From: a bacterium
GTDB lineage: Bacteria; JAMCPX01
Assembly: GCA_021789095.1 (NCBI GenBank)
Contig: JAJYJX010000154.1
Span: 1-5,190 of the forward strand
Length of the DNA stretch: 5,190 nt
Direction: 5' to 3'
Shown here piece by piece: positions 4,699 to 5,190 of this stretch. The notes under the pieces are model-generated. The model was not told the origin of the DNA. It did not search any database and was given only the letters and a program-made list of their open reading frames with translations. Each line of letters opens with the position of its first letter. The first letter of the stretch is position 1. A program made the position numbers and the translations under genes.

Positions 4699-5190
4699 AT
4701 GGGTGAAAAAGTTTTAACAATAGGACACAGCCCGGATGCGGACGATGCATTCATGTTTTACGCATTAACACATGATAAAATACTCATCTCTGGCATAAGG
4801 TTTGAGCATATACTGACCGACATAGAAACGCTGAACAAAAGGGCCATGCAAAAGGATGCGGGAGAAGATTCCCTGCTCGATGTGACTGCCGCATCTTTGC
4901 ATGCGTACCCTTATATCGCCGGTCGCTACCAGATTCTTTCCTGCGGCGCAAGCATGGGCAAGGGATACGGCCCGATAGTCGTAAGCAGGGTAAAACAGGA
5001 CCTGAAAAATGCCGTGATTGCAATACCAGGCGAATACACATCTGCATTCCTTGCATTGAAAATATACATCGGGGACTTCAAATACAGGGTCATGCCCTTT
5101 GATAAGATCATGCCTGCGGTCAAGGCAGGTAAAGTCGGCGCAGGGCTTATAATACATGAAGGCCAGATCACCTATGCTGATATGAGGTAT
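4699..5190 (+). CDS. mqnD: MqnD-type 1,4-dihydroxy-6-naphthoate synthase (3' end outside window)
   Basis: The first 164 codons of a gene that is open to the window edge; family members are usually about 270-290 residues. It matches the MqnA/MqnD periplasmic-binding-protein-like fold. It shows GHSPDADDAFMFYAL (9-23), FEHILTDIETLNKRA (35-49), ASLHAYPYIAGRYQILSCGASMGKGYGPIVV, IPGEYTSAFLALKIY, and GLIIHE with His153, which fits the catalytic His of Thermus MqnD. The family converts cyclic dehypoxanthine futalosine to 1,4-dihydroxy-6-naphthoate in the futalosine route to menaquinone, in the cytoplasm. The GHSPDADD subgroup is sometimes annotated only as a menaquinone-biosynthesis family protein, so a paralogue is possible. 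The ATG has AAAGGTG at 4685-4691 with a 7-nt spacer and follows the 4652-4680 hairpin. No other mqn gene is visible. Confidence 0.8.
   Translation, partial: MGEKVLTIGHSPDADDAFMFYALTHDKILISGIRFEHILTDIETLNKRAMQKDAGEDSLLDVTAASLHAYPYIAGRYQILSCGASMGKGYGPIVVSRVKQDLKNAVIAIPGEYTSAFLALKIYIGDFKYRVMPFDKIMPAVKAGKVGAGLIIHEGQITYADMRY

Noticed and set aside
4765-5171. Minus-strand frames opposite the mqnD-like gene
   Set aside because: They are shadows of a clearly recognisable coding sequence on the plus strand.

Overview
The window looks like chromosomal DNA of a Gram-negative, probably anaerobic or microaerophilic bacterium. A lipoprotein with a lipobox and a probable outer-membrane beta-barrel imply an outer membrane. 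Strong AGGAGG-type ribosome sites, an MqnD-type enzyme of the futalosine menaquinone route, a DsrE-like protein, a BTAD regulator remnant and a dispersed ATTCC...GGAAT palindrome together suggest a former-Deltaproteobacteria (Desulfobacterota) or Nitrospirota lineage. That placement is inference; no rRNA or marker gene is present.

Left block (1-2074, all minus strand, read right to left): a gamma-class carbonic anhydrase, then a stand-alone cyclic-nucleotide-binding-domain protein without a DNA-binding domain, then a proline/alanine-rich LysM lipoprotein whose start overlaps the previous stop (TAATG), then the first 17 codons of a further gene leaving the window. The short gaps (38 nt, 1-nt overlap, 24 nt) suggest one operon.

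Centre: 2075-2368 is a divergent intergenic region carrying a nested-palindrome dispersed repeat (2225-2293). Rightward from it run a small signal-peptide-bearing beta-barrel candidate (GTG start) and, 17 nt later, a DsrE-superfamily protein. They converge on a minus-strand ORF that holds the C-terminal BTAD part of a transcriptional activator but lacks most of its winged helix and anything upstream of it, so it is probably a remnant.

Right block: an AT-rich divergent region (3923-4113) has two sigma70-like promoter candidates, one toward the BTAD remnant and one toward a single-domain response-regulator-like protein that keeps the phospho-Asp but has lost other signature residues. A 210-nt non-coding stretch follows (4489-4698), rich in inverted repeats and ending in a perfect 13-bp hairpin just before the ribosome site of an mqnD-like gene cut by the window end. 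This stretch may encode a structured RNA, faintly resembling 6S RNA, or be the leader of mqnD; it is the least explained part of the window.

I see no complete new defence or mobile system here. The best leads are the structured non-coding stretch, the degenerate receiver next to the truncated regulator, and the operon joining a modified cNMP domain to an envelope LysM protein.
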